Positions 1 through 5,999 of a DNA stretch of 9,688 nt are shown piece by piece (positions within the stretch are counted from its first letter, which is position 1; each line of letters begins with the position of its first letter). The stretch comes from UBA6901 sp964355495 (lineage in GTDB: Bacteria > Pseudomonadota > Gammaproteobacteria > Acidiferrobacterales > UBA6901). Made by a program: the position numbers and the translations under genes. The stretch is taken from the NCBI GenBank assembly GCA_964355495.1, contig CAYHES010000095.1, positions 1 to 9,688 of the forward strand. The letters run 5' to 3'. The notes below the pieces were generated by a model. The model saw only the letters and a program-made list of their open reading frames with translations. It was not told where the DNA came from and ran no database searches.

Positions 1-55
1 GTTCGTCGCAGCTGGACCAGAGGGAGGAGTAGAGTTCGGATTTCTTGATGGCCAT
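1..55 (-). CDS. hsdM: Type I restriction-modification DNA methyltransferase subunit M, N-terminus (partial)
   Basis: Reading the minus strand from an ATG at 55 gives MAIKKSELYSSLWSSCDE, running off the left edge with no stop. From memory of the family, this opening closely matches type I restriction-modification M subunits, which typically begin MAIKKSELYSSLW.SCDELRGGM. The M subunit transfers a methyl group from S-adenosylmethionine to adenine N6 and works in a complex with HsdS (specificity) and HsdR (nuclease/translocase). Upstream is a purine-rich stretch (GAGGAAG), about 10 nt from the start counted from GGAAG, a plausible ribosome-binding site. Only 18 codons are visible, so no catalytic motif (NPPF/Y) can be checked, and whether hsdS and hsdR follow is unknown. 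It lies 82 bp downstream of the GNAT toxin gene on the same strand. Confidence 0.8.
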   Translation of the reverse strand, partial: MAIKKSELYSSLWSSCDE

Positions 56-137
56 TACGTATGATCTTCCTCAAATGCACGCTGTGTGATGCAAACGACA
101 CCACCATGGTTATTTCATCAACTCTTTCATAAACACA

Positions 138-650
138 TTACTCAGCGGCGCGGCGCAATGTTTCGATCGGGATAAACAGCCGTGATGGCGAATCGGGAAA
201 AGGCCTGAACCCGTAGCGTTCGTAAAATGCGCGGGCGCTGTCGTGCTTGGCGTCCACCACCAGCGCGTAGACGGCCAGCGTCTCGGCGGCGTGCAGTACC
301 CGGTTAAGCGCGTCGAACAGGAGAAACCTCCCCAACTGTTGTCCCTGACAACTGCGGTCCACCGCCAGCCTCCCGAGCAGCGCGGCCGGCACCGGGTAGT
401 GTGGCAGGCGTTTGGCCTCCTTCTCCGGGAGGTTCTTTCTGCTGAAACTGGCCGCGCTCAGGGTGTAATACCCGAGCACTCTGGAGGAGCCGCGTTCGCG
501 CGCCACGTATACGCGACTCACGCCGCGGCGCATGTCCTGTGTTGCCTGACGGTGCAGGTAGTCGTTCAGTGCCGGCTCGCCGCAATCGAAGCCTTCGCGA
601 CGATGGTTGCGGGCGAGTGGTTCGACAACGGGCGGTAACGTCAGCGCCAT
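138..650 (-). CDS. GNAT-family N-acetyltransferase, TacT-type toxin of a toxin-antitoxin pair
   Basis: A 170-residue GNAT acetyltransferase. Residues 19-32 (EGFDCGEPALNDYL) match the usual start of TacT-like toxins. Residues 93-107 (GRLAVDRSCQGQQLG) form motif A, in which Q102-GQQL-G107 is the acetyl-CoA pyrophosphate loop. Residues 141-148 (AFYERYGF) carry two tyrosines, one of which should be the catalytic acid. Known family members acetylate the amino group of charged tRNAs and block translation; that substrate is inferred here from family and context. The gene starts 8 nt after the stop of the DUF1778 antitoxin gene, in the usual antitoxin-first order, with only a weak Shine-Dalgarno, which suggests translational coupling. 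Length is normal and no damage is visible. A GNAT enzyme with another target is possible but less likely given the partner. Confidence 0.88.
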   Translation of the reverse strand: MALTLPPVVEPLARNHRREGFDCGEPALNDYLHRQATQDMRRGVSRVYVARERGSSRVLGYYTLSAASFSRKNLPEKEAKRLPHYPVPAALLGRLAVDRSCQGQQLGRFLLFDALNRVLHAAETLAVYALVVDAKHDSARAFYERYGFRPFPDSPSRLFIPIETLRRAAE

Positions 651-658
651 TCGCCGGC

Positions 659-952
659 TTACGCCGCTTTGTTCCGATACCAGCGAAAGCCTTCTTTCAG
701 CGCCCGATTCGGTTTCGCCGGCCGGTCGAGCGCCTTGCAGAAGGCCTCCCAGTCGGCGGTCGAGAGCACATGCTGTTCATGGGACTTGAGCACCTGCTCG
801 GCGGCCTCCACGGCCTGTGCCAGCACAAAATCGGTGACCGATTTCTGGGCGTAGGCGGCGGCACGCTCGAGCTTGCGCTTGGTGGCGGCATCGAGGCGCA
901 GGTGCATGCGGTCGCGCTTGGGGGTAGTTTTGGTGCTGGCCTTGGTCAGCAT
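659..952 (-). CDS. DUF1778 ribbon-helix-helix antitoxin (TacA-type)
   Basis: A 97-residue antitoxin. Residues 15-44 (RMHLRLDAATKRKLERA and onward) form a ribbon-helix-helix DNA-binding fold: beta strand HLRL, then two helices. The C-terminal part (STADWEAFCKAL, PNRALKEGFRWY) is the usual DUF1778 toxin-wrapping tail. In this family the protein neutralises a GNAT toxin and represses its own operon. The start at 952 is chosen over an in-frame ATG at 985 because AGGAGG sits 8 nt upstream of it. The longer start would also place coding sequence over the likely promoter. The toxin gene follows after 8 nt. An inverted repeat upstream (984-999) is a candidate operator. Confidence 0.88.
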   Translation of the reverse strand: MLTKASTKTTPKRDRMHLRLDAATKRKLERAAAYAQKSVTDFVLAQAVEAAEQVLKSHEQHVLSTADWEAFCKALDRPAKPNRALKEGFRWYRNKAA

Positions 953-973
953 GGTTTGGTCCTCCTGTACGCC

Positions 974-1002
974 ATCTTGGCGCACGCAAGGACATGCGTC
1001 AA
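974..1002 (-). promoter_or_regulatory. Candidate toxin-antitoxin promoter with overlapping operator
   Basis: On the minus strand TTGACG (1002-997) and CAAGAT (979-974) are spaced by 17 bp, giving a good -35 and a weak -10 ahead of the antitoxin start at 952. The spacer contains an inverted repeat, ACGCA (984-988) and TGCGT (995-999), which is where a ribbon-helix-helix repressor could block RNA polymerase. The assignment rests on position and consensus only. Confidence 0.3.
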
Positions 1003-1043
1003 ATACTAGATTCTTTCAGTGCTTGATTGGCGGTCTGGCCCGG

Positions 1044-1072
1044 AACTGCTAATTCTTGCCAAATTAGCAGTT
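1044..1072. repeat. 11-bp perfect inverted repeat between fic and the antitoxin gene
   Basis: Arms AACTGCTAATT (1044-1054) and AATTAGCAGTT (1062-1072) are perfectly complementary with a 7-nt loop. The stem is AT-rich, and no run of T follows on either strand, so it looks more like a protein-binding operator than an intrinsic terminator. It could also end fic transcription. The 953-1161 gap otherwise holds the antitoxin promoter region and a 12-bp palindrome (AACTCATGAGTT, 1159-1170) over the fic stop codon. Confidence 0.5.
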
Positions 1073-1161
1073 GGTTAGCTTTTCGCATCACACCTACCTT
1101 GCCACTGTCCATCCCTGATTTTTATGGTTACCAAATCGTACAAACTCATCTCGGAGTAAAC

Positions 1162-2169
1162 TCATGAGTTCTTGAGGACGTAACGTCCGGTTTTCTTGCC
1201 GCCCACCTTTTCCACCAAACCCGCCGCCAGCAGTGGGCGCAGCAGATCCATCGCGCCCTGTTTGGAAATGCCGAGCGCGCTCCATATCTCGCTCGGGGGC
1301 ATGCTGCGGTGATCGCGCAGGAGGTTGAGCAACTGCTCCTGCCGGGGGCGCAGCACCAGCTTAACGGACGACTTCACACTGAAGGTTTGCACCCGCAACC
1401 ACACACGCTCCAGCGTCTGGCACAGCCCCTCGGCGCAATACTCCAGCCAGCCGGACAAATCACCGCCCGCCTTGCGCACCGCATCCAGCTCCTTGTAATA
1501 ACGTGGACGATCTTCCCAGTAGTACTCGTCCACGGAAAAGATGTGGTGCGTGTCGAAGCCGCGCCGATACAGCTCCCATAATGCCAGCGCCCGGCCGGTT
1601 CGCCCGTTACCGTCGGCGAACGGGTGGATCGTTTCAAACTGATGATGCAGGATGGCCGAGCTCAGCACCGGGGAAAGTTTCACCGACTCCTTGTTCCACC
1701 ATTCGAGCAATTCGAACATCAGGCCGGATACCGCCGACGGCGGTGGCGGCACATAACGGCCCACTCGCACGGCAATCGTCCGGTAACGTCCCGCCTCGCC
1801 CTGGTCCATCACCTCGCCCGCCAGGATGCGGTGCAGTTCAAGGATGTTGTTGTGACCGATGCGCTTCTTCGACGCGTGCTTTTCCACATAGCGAAGGCCG
1901 GCGAAATAATTGATGACCTCGCGCTTGGCCCGCTCCCCGGAAGTGGCCAATGTGCGCCCTTCCTCCAGTGCCCGCACCTGCGCCAGCGTGAGAGAATTGC
2001 CCTCGATGGCGGTAGAAGCATGGACATTGCGTGTGCGCGTGTCCTTTTGTAATGCCGGAATCCACGTCAACTCGACAGCCGCCCCGAGAATCCGCTCGCG
2101 CAGCGCGGCCACGGCCTCTACCTTCGAGAGCAGGCTTGGGGTAATGGTGAAGTGGGGCTGATACGCCAT
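1162..2169 (-). CDS. Fic family protein with N-terminal inhibitory motif and C-terminal winged helix
   Basis: A 335-residue Fic/DOC protein. Residues 182-190 (HPFADGNGR, followed by TGR) match the Fic active-site motif HPFx(D/E)GNGRxxR, with catalytic His182. Fic enzymes usually transfer AMP from ATP to a hydroxyl side chain of a target protein. Residues 52-57 (STAIEG) match the inhibitory motif (S/T)xxxE(G/N); because it lies N-terminal to the Fic core, this is a class II, self-restrained Fic protein. Residues about 272-333 (EQLLNLL, MPPSEIWSALGISKQGAMDLLRPLLAAGLVEKVG) look like a winged helix-turn-helix, so the protein may bind DNA or a target through it. The N-terminus (YQPHFTITP) is typical of the family and supports the start, although no clear Shine-Dalgarno precedes it. 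Target unknown. It lies upstream of a toxin-antitoxin pair and hsdM on the same strand. Confidence 0.92.
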   Translation of the reverse strand: MAYQPHFTITPSLLSKVEAVAALRERILGAAVELTWIPALQKDTRTRNVHASTAIEGNSLTLAQVRALEEGRTLATSGERAKREVINYFAGLRYVEKHASKKRIGHNNILELHRILAGEVMDQGEAGRYRTIAVRVGRYVPPPPSAVSGLMFELLEWWNKESVKLSPVLSSAILHHQFETIHPFADGNGRTGRALALWELYRRGFDTHHIFSVDEYYWEDRPRYYKELDAVRKAGGDLSGWLEYCAEGLCQTLERVWLRVQTFSVKSSVKLVLRPRQEQLLNLLRDHRSMPPSEIWSALGISKQGAMDLLRPLLAAGLVEKVGGKKTGRYVLKNS

Positions 2170-2217
2170 TCGATAAGTAAACTGTAAGTCCAGTAACGAG
2201 TCAAGCCGGCATCCGGA

Positions 2218-2235
2218 ATCGGCTTATGAGCCGAT
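2218..2235. repeat. Small inverted repeat upstream of fic
   Basis: ATCGGCT (2218-2224) and AGCCGAT (2229-2235) pair as a 7-bp stem with a 4-nt loop. It lies in the aroC-fic intergenic space beside a larger repeat. No T-run follows it on either strand. It may belong to the neighbouring repeat element or be a weak transcription barrier. Confidence 0.4.
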
Positions 2236-2247
2236 GTTTATTAAACG

Positions 2248-2302
2248 CTGGATTCCGGCCCCCGGCTTACGTCATGCCGGGGCAAGCCCCGCCGGAATGA
2301 CG
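2248..2302. repeat. Dispersed palindromic repeat, copy 1 (CATTCCGGC type)
   Basis: The element starts CTGGATTCCGGCC and ends GCCGGAATGACG. Its right half is a long imperfect palindrome: arms 2270-2280 and 2292-2302 pair with one mismatch around a G/C-rich centre (GGGGCAAGCCCC). A shorter relative with the same two ends, in opposite orientation, occurs at 8960-8987. Such CATTCC(G/C)GC elements are common intergenic repeats in proteobacteria. Lying just past the aroC stop codon, it may also act as a transcription barrier or stabilise the aroC mRNA end. Confidence 0.65.
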
Positions 2303-2317
2303 ACCAGTATGCTGGTC
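2302..2317. terminator. Hairpin overlapping the aroC stop codon, possible weak terminator
   Basis: GACCAG (2302-2307) and CTGGTC (2312-2317) form a 6-bp stem with a 4-nt loop that overlaps the aroC stop codon (2316-2318). There is no U-tract after it on the minus strand, but it runs straight into the larger palindrome at 2270-2302, so the two together may stop transcription or protect the 3' end. Intrinsic termination is not demonstrated. Confidence 0.3.
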
Positions 2318-3413
2318 AGGCTTTGCCGGGAATAACGGGGGTGGTGCGCACGACGTCGGCATTCTGCGCGCGCTGGCGCAAGGCGTGATCCATGAGCACG
2401 ATCGCGAGCATTGCCTCGGCGATGGGCGTGGCGCGGATGCCGACGCAGGGGTCGTGCCGTCCGGTAGTGATGACCTCGACCGGCTCGCCGCGCACGTTCA
2501 CCGTGCGCCCGGACTGTGGCAGGCTGGAAGTCGGCTTGAGCGCGATACTGGCAATGATGTCCTGGCCGGTGGAGATGCCGCCGAGAATGCCGCCGGCATT
2601 ATTGCTGAGGAATCCCTGCGGGGTGATTTCGTCGCGGTGCTCGGTACCTTTCTGCGCGACGGCGGCGAAGCCGGCGCCGATCTCGACGCCCTTCACGGCG
2701 TTGATGCTCATGAGCGCGTGCGCAATGTCGGCATCCAGGCGGTCGAACACCGGCTCGCCGAGGCCGGGCGGCACGCTGCTCGCCACCACGTTGACGCGCG
2801 CGCCGATCGAGTTGCGGTCGGCGCGGATTTCATCCATGAACTTTTCCAGTTCCGGAAGCTTCGCGGGGTCGGGCGAGAAGAATGCGTTCTGCTCGACCGC
2901 GTTCCAATCCTTGAGTTCGAGGGTGATCGGCCCGAGTTGCGCCAGGTAGCCGCGGATCAGCGTGCCGTATTGCTGCTTGAGCCACTTCTTGGCAATGGCG
3001 CCGGCCGCGACGCGCATGGCGGTCTCGCGCGCGCTGGAACGCCCGCCGCCGCGGTAGTCGCGCAGGCCGTATTTCTGCTGGTAGGTGTAATCGGCATGGC
3101 CGGGGCGGAACCGGTCCATGATCTTGGAGTAGTCCTGCGAGCGCTGATCGGTGTTGTGGATGAGCAGCGCAATCGGCGCGCCGGTGGTCTTGCCCTCGAA
3201 CACGCCGGACAGGATCTTCACCGCGTCGGATTCCTGGCGCTGCGTCGTGTGCCGCGACTGGCCGGGCTTGCGCCGGTCGAGGTCATGCTGCAAATCGGCT
3301 TCCGACAGATTCATCCCCGGCGGACAGCCGTCCACGATCGCGACCAGCGCCGCGCCGTGCGATTCGCCCGCGGTGGTGACACTGAACAGTTTACCGATGG
3401 AGTTTCCAGACAT
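2316..3413 (-). CDS. aroC: Chorismate synthase
   Basis: A 365-residue enzyme of the normal family length. It catalyses the last shikimate-pathway step in the cytoplasm, converting 5-enolpyruvylshikimate-3-phosphate to chorismate with reduced FMN. Family signatures are intact: GESHG at 16-20 and RPGHADYTY at 103-111, carrying the invariant histidines 19 and 106; the arginine-rich RGGGRSSARET at 121-131; and near the C-terminus GRHDPCVGIRATPIAEAM. The start at 3413 gives the standard MSGNSIGKLF opening, but no convincing Shine-Dalgarno precedes it. A gene for a small unknown protein lies 94 bp upstream on the same strand and may be co-transcribed. This is a core metabolic gene and marks the edge of the accessory block on its 3' side. 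Confidence 0.98.
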   Translation of the reverse strand: MSGNSIGKLFSVTTAGESHGAALVAIVDGCPPGMNLSEADLQHDLDRRKPGQSRHTTQRQESDAVKILSGVFEGKTTGAPIALLIHNTDQRSQDYSKIMDRFRPGHADYTYQQKYGLRDYRGGGRSSARETAMRVAAGAIAKKWLKQQYGTLIRGYLAQLGPITLELKDWNAVEQNAFFSPDPAKLPELEKFMDEIRADRNSIGARVNVVASSVPPGLGEPVFDRLDADIAHALMSINAVKGVEIGAGFAAVAQKGTEHRDEITPQGFLSNNAGGILGGISTGQDIIASIALKPTSSLPQSGRTVNVRGEPVEVITTGRHDPCVGIRATPIAEAMLAIVLMDHALRQRAQNADVVRTTPVIPGKA

Positions 3414-3507
3414 GCAGTGATGTTAATCGCCCGCGCGCGCCGGCACAAATCGCCGTTCCCGCACATCCCTGTGCTCCACGGCACTTGGGCTCCTGCCCGG
3501 CGCATGT

Positions 3508-3825
3508 TCAGTCACGCGCGAAGCCCTTCTTGTGCGCGTTGTTGACGGCGTCGATCAGGACAGCGATCGGCAGGCGCTTGCGCACTTTCTGCACCACCGG
3601 CATGCACGGCAGGTCCTCGCCCCGGCCGATGACGTAGTTCCCGCCCAGAATCTCGGCATGCAGCGCCTTGAGGCCGGCCTCGATCACGCGCAGGTCCGGC
3701 ATCACGGCCGAGAACTCGGCATCGGCTTCGCCTTCGTCCTCGGCACACAGGATCAGATCCTCGATCTCAAACAGGGCCTGATTGATCAGCTCCATATAGT
3801 CATCCACGTTGCGGGCTTTGTACAT
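3508..3825 (-). CDS. Hypothetical protein of unknown function, 105 residues
   Basis: I do not recognise this protein. It begins MYKARNVDDYMELINQALFE and has an acidic stretch (EIEDLILCAEDEGEADAEF), a middle part GLKALHAEILGGNYVIGRGEDLPCM, and a basic-to-helical end (VQKVRKRLPIAVLIDAVNN). There is no signal peptide or membrane segment, so it is probably a small, mostly helical cytoplasmic protein. The start at 3825 is chosen over an ATG at 3834 because GAGG lies 9 nt upstream of it, whereas it abuts the earlier ATG. It sits between mipA (61 bp upstream of it) and aroC (94 bp downstream), all on the minus strand. Codon use matches its neighbours, and the well-formed protein supports a real gene. 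Any link with chorismate synthesis is unproven. Confidence 0.75.
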   Translation of the reverse strand: MYKARNVDDYMELINQALFEIEDLILCAEDEGEADAEFSAVMPDLRVIEAGLKALHAEILGGNYVIGRGEDLPCMPVVQKVRKRLPIAVLIDAVNNAHKKGFARD

Positions 3826-3886
3826 GACTTCCATCCTCGTTGATCGGGTCGCGGTGTGCGGCGCTGCGTATTCTATGACGACAGCG

Positions 3887-4726
3887 TCATTCCTTCACCT
3901 CCACATCCACGAGCTGTTCGGACTCGGCGAATATCCAAGCGACGCCGAATCCGGCCATGAAGGCGTGGTCGCGGCGCACCAGCGGGCTGTCGTCGAACGC
4001 CGCGCCGGCGAGGGTATCGTAACGCGCGAAGGCGCCGAACCAGACGCGATGAAAGCGTTTGCTCAGCGCCAGCGTCACCCGGCTGCCGCTGTAGCCGCCG
4101 CGCGCATCGTAGGCCGGGCGCGTGCCGGTGGCGTAGAGCGGCGCGACCTCATAATAGTACTCGTGCAGGCGCTCAGTGGCGTAGAGCGGCCCGGCGGCCA
4201 TGCCGAAATTCCAGCCGCCGCCCGGACCGATATTATTAATGTCGAAATTGATATTCGGATGGGCGCTGCCGCCGTGACTCTCGATGGAACCGAAATCGGT
4301 GCTGAACACGGCGCGCACCGGCAGGCGAAATTGCAACTTGCGGTCGCCGGCGCAGGTCCGCCACAGACAGACCTCCAGCACCGGGCCCACCTCGAACACC
4401 ATGTCCAGGCTGGGCATGCCCAGGCGCGCGGAATTTTTCGAGCTATTCACCGGCACGCCGGCATCGGCGCTCAGGTCGAGATGCACGCGATCCGTCTCGA
4501 ACAACCGGCCGTAGATGCCGGTGCGATCGAACTTGAGGGTTTCGCCGCGATAGATGATATACGGCAACGGCAGGAGGTAGCCGCGCGTTTCATCCGAGCC
4601 GCGGTAATCCGGAGAAGTCAGCGCAAAAAACCCCAGCCCGATTTCCCAAAGCGGTTTCTCTCCGGCGATAGCGGTGCCCGTGACACAGGCCAGAAGTATG
4701 GCGGCGAACCCGCGCCAGAGACGCAT
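3887..4726 (-). CDS. MipA/OmpV family outer-membrane protein
   Basis: A 279-residue protein with an N-terminal signal peptide (MRLWRGFAAILLACVTGTAIA, likely cut after Ala21). The mature start WEIGLGFFALTSPDYRGSDE, followed by LLPLPYIIYRGE (51-62), is the MipA/OmpV hallmark. The C-terminal part (SPLVRRDHAFMAGFGVAWIFAES) is also typical, with alternating residues fitting outer-membrane beta strands. E. coli MipA scaffolds the lytic transglycosylase MltA with PBP1B, while OmpV members are osmolarity-linked porin-like proteins; the specific role here is not known. LLAC at residues 11-14 resembles a lipobox but has too short a hydrophobic stretch before it. The next gene on the same strand starts 61 bp on. 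A short hairpin (TGACG/CGTCA) lies at the stop codon. Divergent from the TraB/GumN gene across a 205-bp gap. Confidence 0.9.
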   Translation of the reverse strand: MRLWRGFAAILLACVTGTAIAGEKPLWEIGLGFFALTSPDYRGSDETRGYLLPLPYIIYRGETLKFDRTGIYGRLFETDRVHLDLSADAGVPVNSSKNSARLGMPSLDMVFEVGPVLEVCLWRTCAGDRKLQFRLPVRAVFSTDFGSIESHGGSAHPNINFDINNIGPGGGWNFGMAAGPLYATERLHEYYYEVAPLYATGTRPAYDARGGYSGSRVTLALSKRFHRVWFGAFARYDTLAGAAFDDSPLVRRDHAFMAGFGVAWIFAESEQLVDVEVKE

Positions 4727-4770
4727 GCGTGAACCTGAGTACCTTAAAGTGAGGACGATGAGACGCCGGT

Positions 4771-4792
4771 GGCCGCCGACCCGTCGGGGGCC
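4771..4792. repeat. GC-rich inverted repeat between the mipA-like and TraB/GumN genes
   Basis: GGCCGCCGAC (4771-4780) and GTCGGGGGCC (4783-4792) pair as a near-perfect stem, with one mismatch in ten, around two bases. It lies in the gap between two divergent genes, 45 bp upstream of the mipA-like start. It could be a regulatory site or simply a GC-rich palindrome. No T-tract follows, so it is not an intrinsic terminator. Confidence 0.35.
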
Positions 4793-4867
4793 GATCGGAG
4801 TACTGTGTTTCCCCTGCCGTCATTTAACCACAGCACGGACGGGCGGCGCGAGAACAGACGCCGTGCA

Positions 4868-4895
4868 TTTACTCGGGGGCGGATTGGATTATAGT
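4868..4895 (+). promoter_or_regulatory. Candidate promoter of the TraB/GumN gene
   Basis: TTTACT (4868-4873) and TATAGT (4890-4895) are spaced by 16 bp and lie 37 bp before the start at 4932. The -10 matches the sigma-70 consensus well and the -35 moderately. It is the only AT-rich patch in an otherwise GC-rich gap. Support is from consensus and position only. Confidence 0.35.
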
Positions 4896-4931
4896 TGGCT
4901 TACCAAGGCAACAACCTCTGACCTGCCCATC

Positions 4932-5885
4932 ATGACCCGGCCCCTGTCACGACTCCCGCCCACGCATGCAGCACGGCGCACGCCGGTCGCGCGGGTCTGG
5001 TGGCTCGGCCTGCTCCTGCTCGTACCGCTCGCCGGCCATGCCGCCGAATGCCGGCCGGTTGCGGCCGACAAGCCCGCTGCCGTCAGGGGGCAAGACTTCG
5101 ATCGCGGGCTGTTGTGGAAAATCGAGACTCCCGGCAGCGCGCCGAGCTACCTGTTCGGCACCTATCATTCGAACGATCCGCGCATCACCACCCTGCCCTG
5201 CCCGGTGCGGGAGGCCTTCGAGCGCGCCTCCAGCTACACCATGGAGGTCATCACCAACGGCGCGGGCATCGTGTCCATGGCCGAGGCCATGTTCTTCAAC
5301 GACGGCAAGACCCTGAAGGACGTGCTCGGCGAACCGCTCTACCAGGAAACCCTGCGCGCCGTCGACGCCGGCGGAACCGGCAACATCAACAATATGAAGC
5401 CGTGGGCGGTGCTGATGGCGCTCAGCGCCCCACGCGCGGGGCGCGGCCTGTTTCTCGACATGGCATTGCAGTACGACGCCACACAGCGCGGCAAGCCGAC
5501 CTACGGGCTCGAGACCATGCAGGAGCAGATTGCCGTGTTCAACGGCATGAGTCTTGACGACCAGGTCGTGCTGCTCCGCGACGCGGTGCAGAATGTCCAG
5601 CTCACACAAGATGCCATGGAAGAGCTCACCCGCGCCTACCTCAAGCGCGACCTGGGCGCGCTGCTCGCGCTCAACGAGAAGTTCAAGCCGAACGATGCGC
5701 GCATTTATGCCGACATGATGGACCGGCTGCTGACACGGCGTAACGCCAACATGGCCGAGCGCATGCGCGCGCGGCTGAAGGAAGGCAACGCCTTCGTGGC
5801 GGTCGGGGCACTGCACCTGCCGGGCGATACCGGGCTGCTGCGGTTGCTCAGCGCCGCCGGTTACCGTGTGACACGCATCTACTGA
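4932..5885 (+). CDS. TraB/GumN family protein, secreted
   Basis: A 317-residue protein. The N-terminus is a long signal peptide: arginine-rich to residue 21, hydrophobic VWWLGLLLLVPLAG (22-35), likely cut at GHAA near 38, so the mature protein is periplasmic or outside. Residues 60-82 (LLWKIETPGSAPSYLFGTYH and SND) carry the first TraB motif, GTYH (76-79). The second, GALH (292-295), lies in VGALHLPGDTGLLRLLSAAGYRV near the end. These paired GxxH motifs define the family, which is related to Tiki-type metal-dependent peptidases; activity of bacterial members is largely inferred. The start at 4932 follows the signal peptide; an upstream ATG at 4674 would add 86 unlikely residues overlapping the mipA-like gene. 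There is no strong Shine-Dalgarno. The two genes that follow begin after an 89-bp inverted repeat. Confidence 0.9.
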   Translation: MTRPLSRLPPTHAARRTPVARVWWLGLLLLVPLAGHAAECRPVAADKPAAVRGQDFDRGLLWKIETPGSAPSYLFGTYHSNDPRITTLPCPVREAFERASSYTMEVITNGAGIVSMAEAMFFNDGKTLKDVLGEPLYQETLRAVDAGGTGNINNMKPWAVLMALSAPRAGRGLFLDMALQYDATQRGKPTYGLETMQEQIAVFNGMSLDDQVVLLRDAVQNVQLTQDAMEELTRAYLKRDLGALLALNEKFKPNDARIYADMMDRLLTRRNANMAERMRARLKEGNAFVAVGALHLPGDTGLLRLLSAAGYRVTRIY

Positions 5886-5893
5886 CAGGCTGT

Positions 5894-5982
5894 TGTAGGT
5901 CGCCCTTCAGGGCGACATCTGAGCCAATGAGGTACAGTTCATCGAACTGTGAGCGGCGCGTCGCCCTAAAGGGCGACCTACA
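5894..5982. repeat. Symmetric REP/BIME-like inverted element
   Basis: Outer arms TGTAGGTCGCCCTT (5894-5907) and AAGGGCGACCTACA (5969-5982) are perfectly complementary over 14 bp. Each arm is itself palindromic (GTCGCCCT..AGGGCGAC). In the middle, ACAGTTC (5934-5940) and GAACTGT (5944-5950) form a 7-bp hairpin. The whole unit is symmetric, as in bacterial interspersed mosaic elements, and fills almost the entire gap between the TraB/GumN gene and the peptidase gene. It ends three bases before the peptidase Shine-Dalgarno. It may also terminate or attenuate the upstream transcript, although no T-run is present. Confidence 0.7.
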
Positions 5983-5999
5983 CGGAAAGGAGAAGACTC

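Noticed and set aside
953..985. Longer antitoxin start at 985
   Set aside because: The ATG at 952 has AGGAGG 8 nt upstream. The extra residues (MRQDGVQEDQT) are not family-like, and they would cover the promoter region.
2385..3545. 386-codon plus-strand reading frame
   Set aside because: It lies antisense to aroC, whose protein is unmistakable. The long frame is a by-product of GC-rich codon use, and its translation is histidine-, arginine- and alanine-rich with no family motif.
3809..4732. 307-codon plus-strand reading frame
   Set aside because: Antisense to the MipA/OmpV gene. Composition is typical of a shadow frame in GC-rich DNA.
4947..5816. 289-codon minus-strand reading frame
   Set aside because: Antisense to the TraB/GumN gene, which has a signal peptide and both GxxH motifs. 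No support for the opposite strand.
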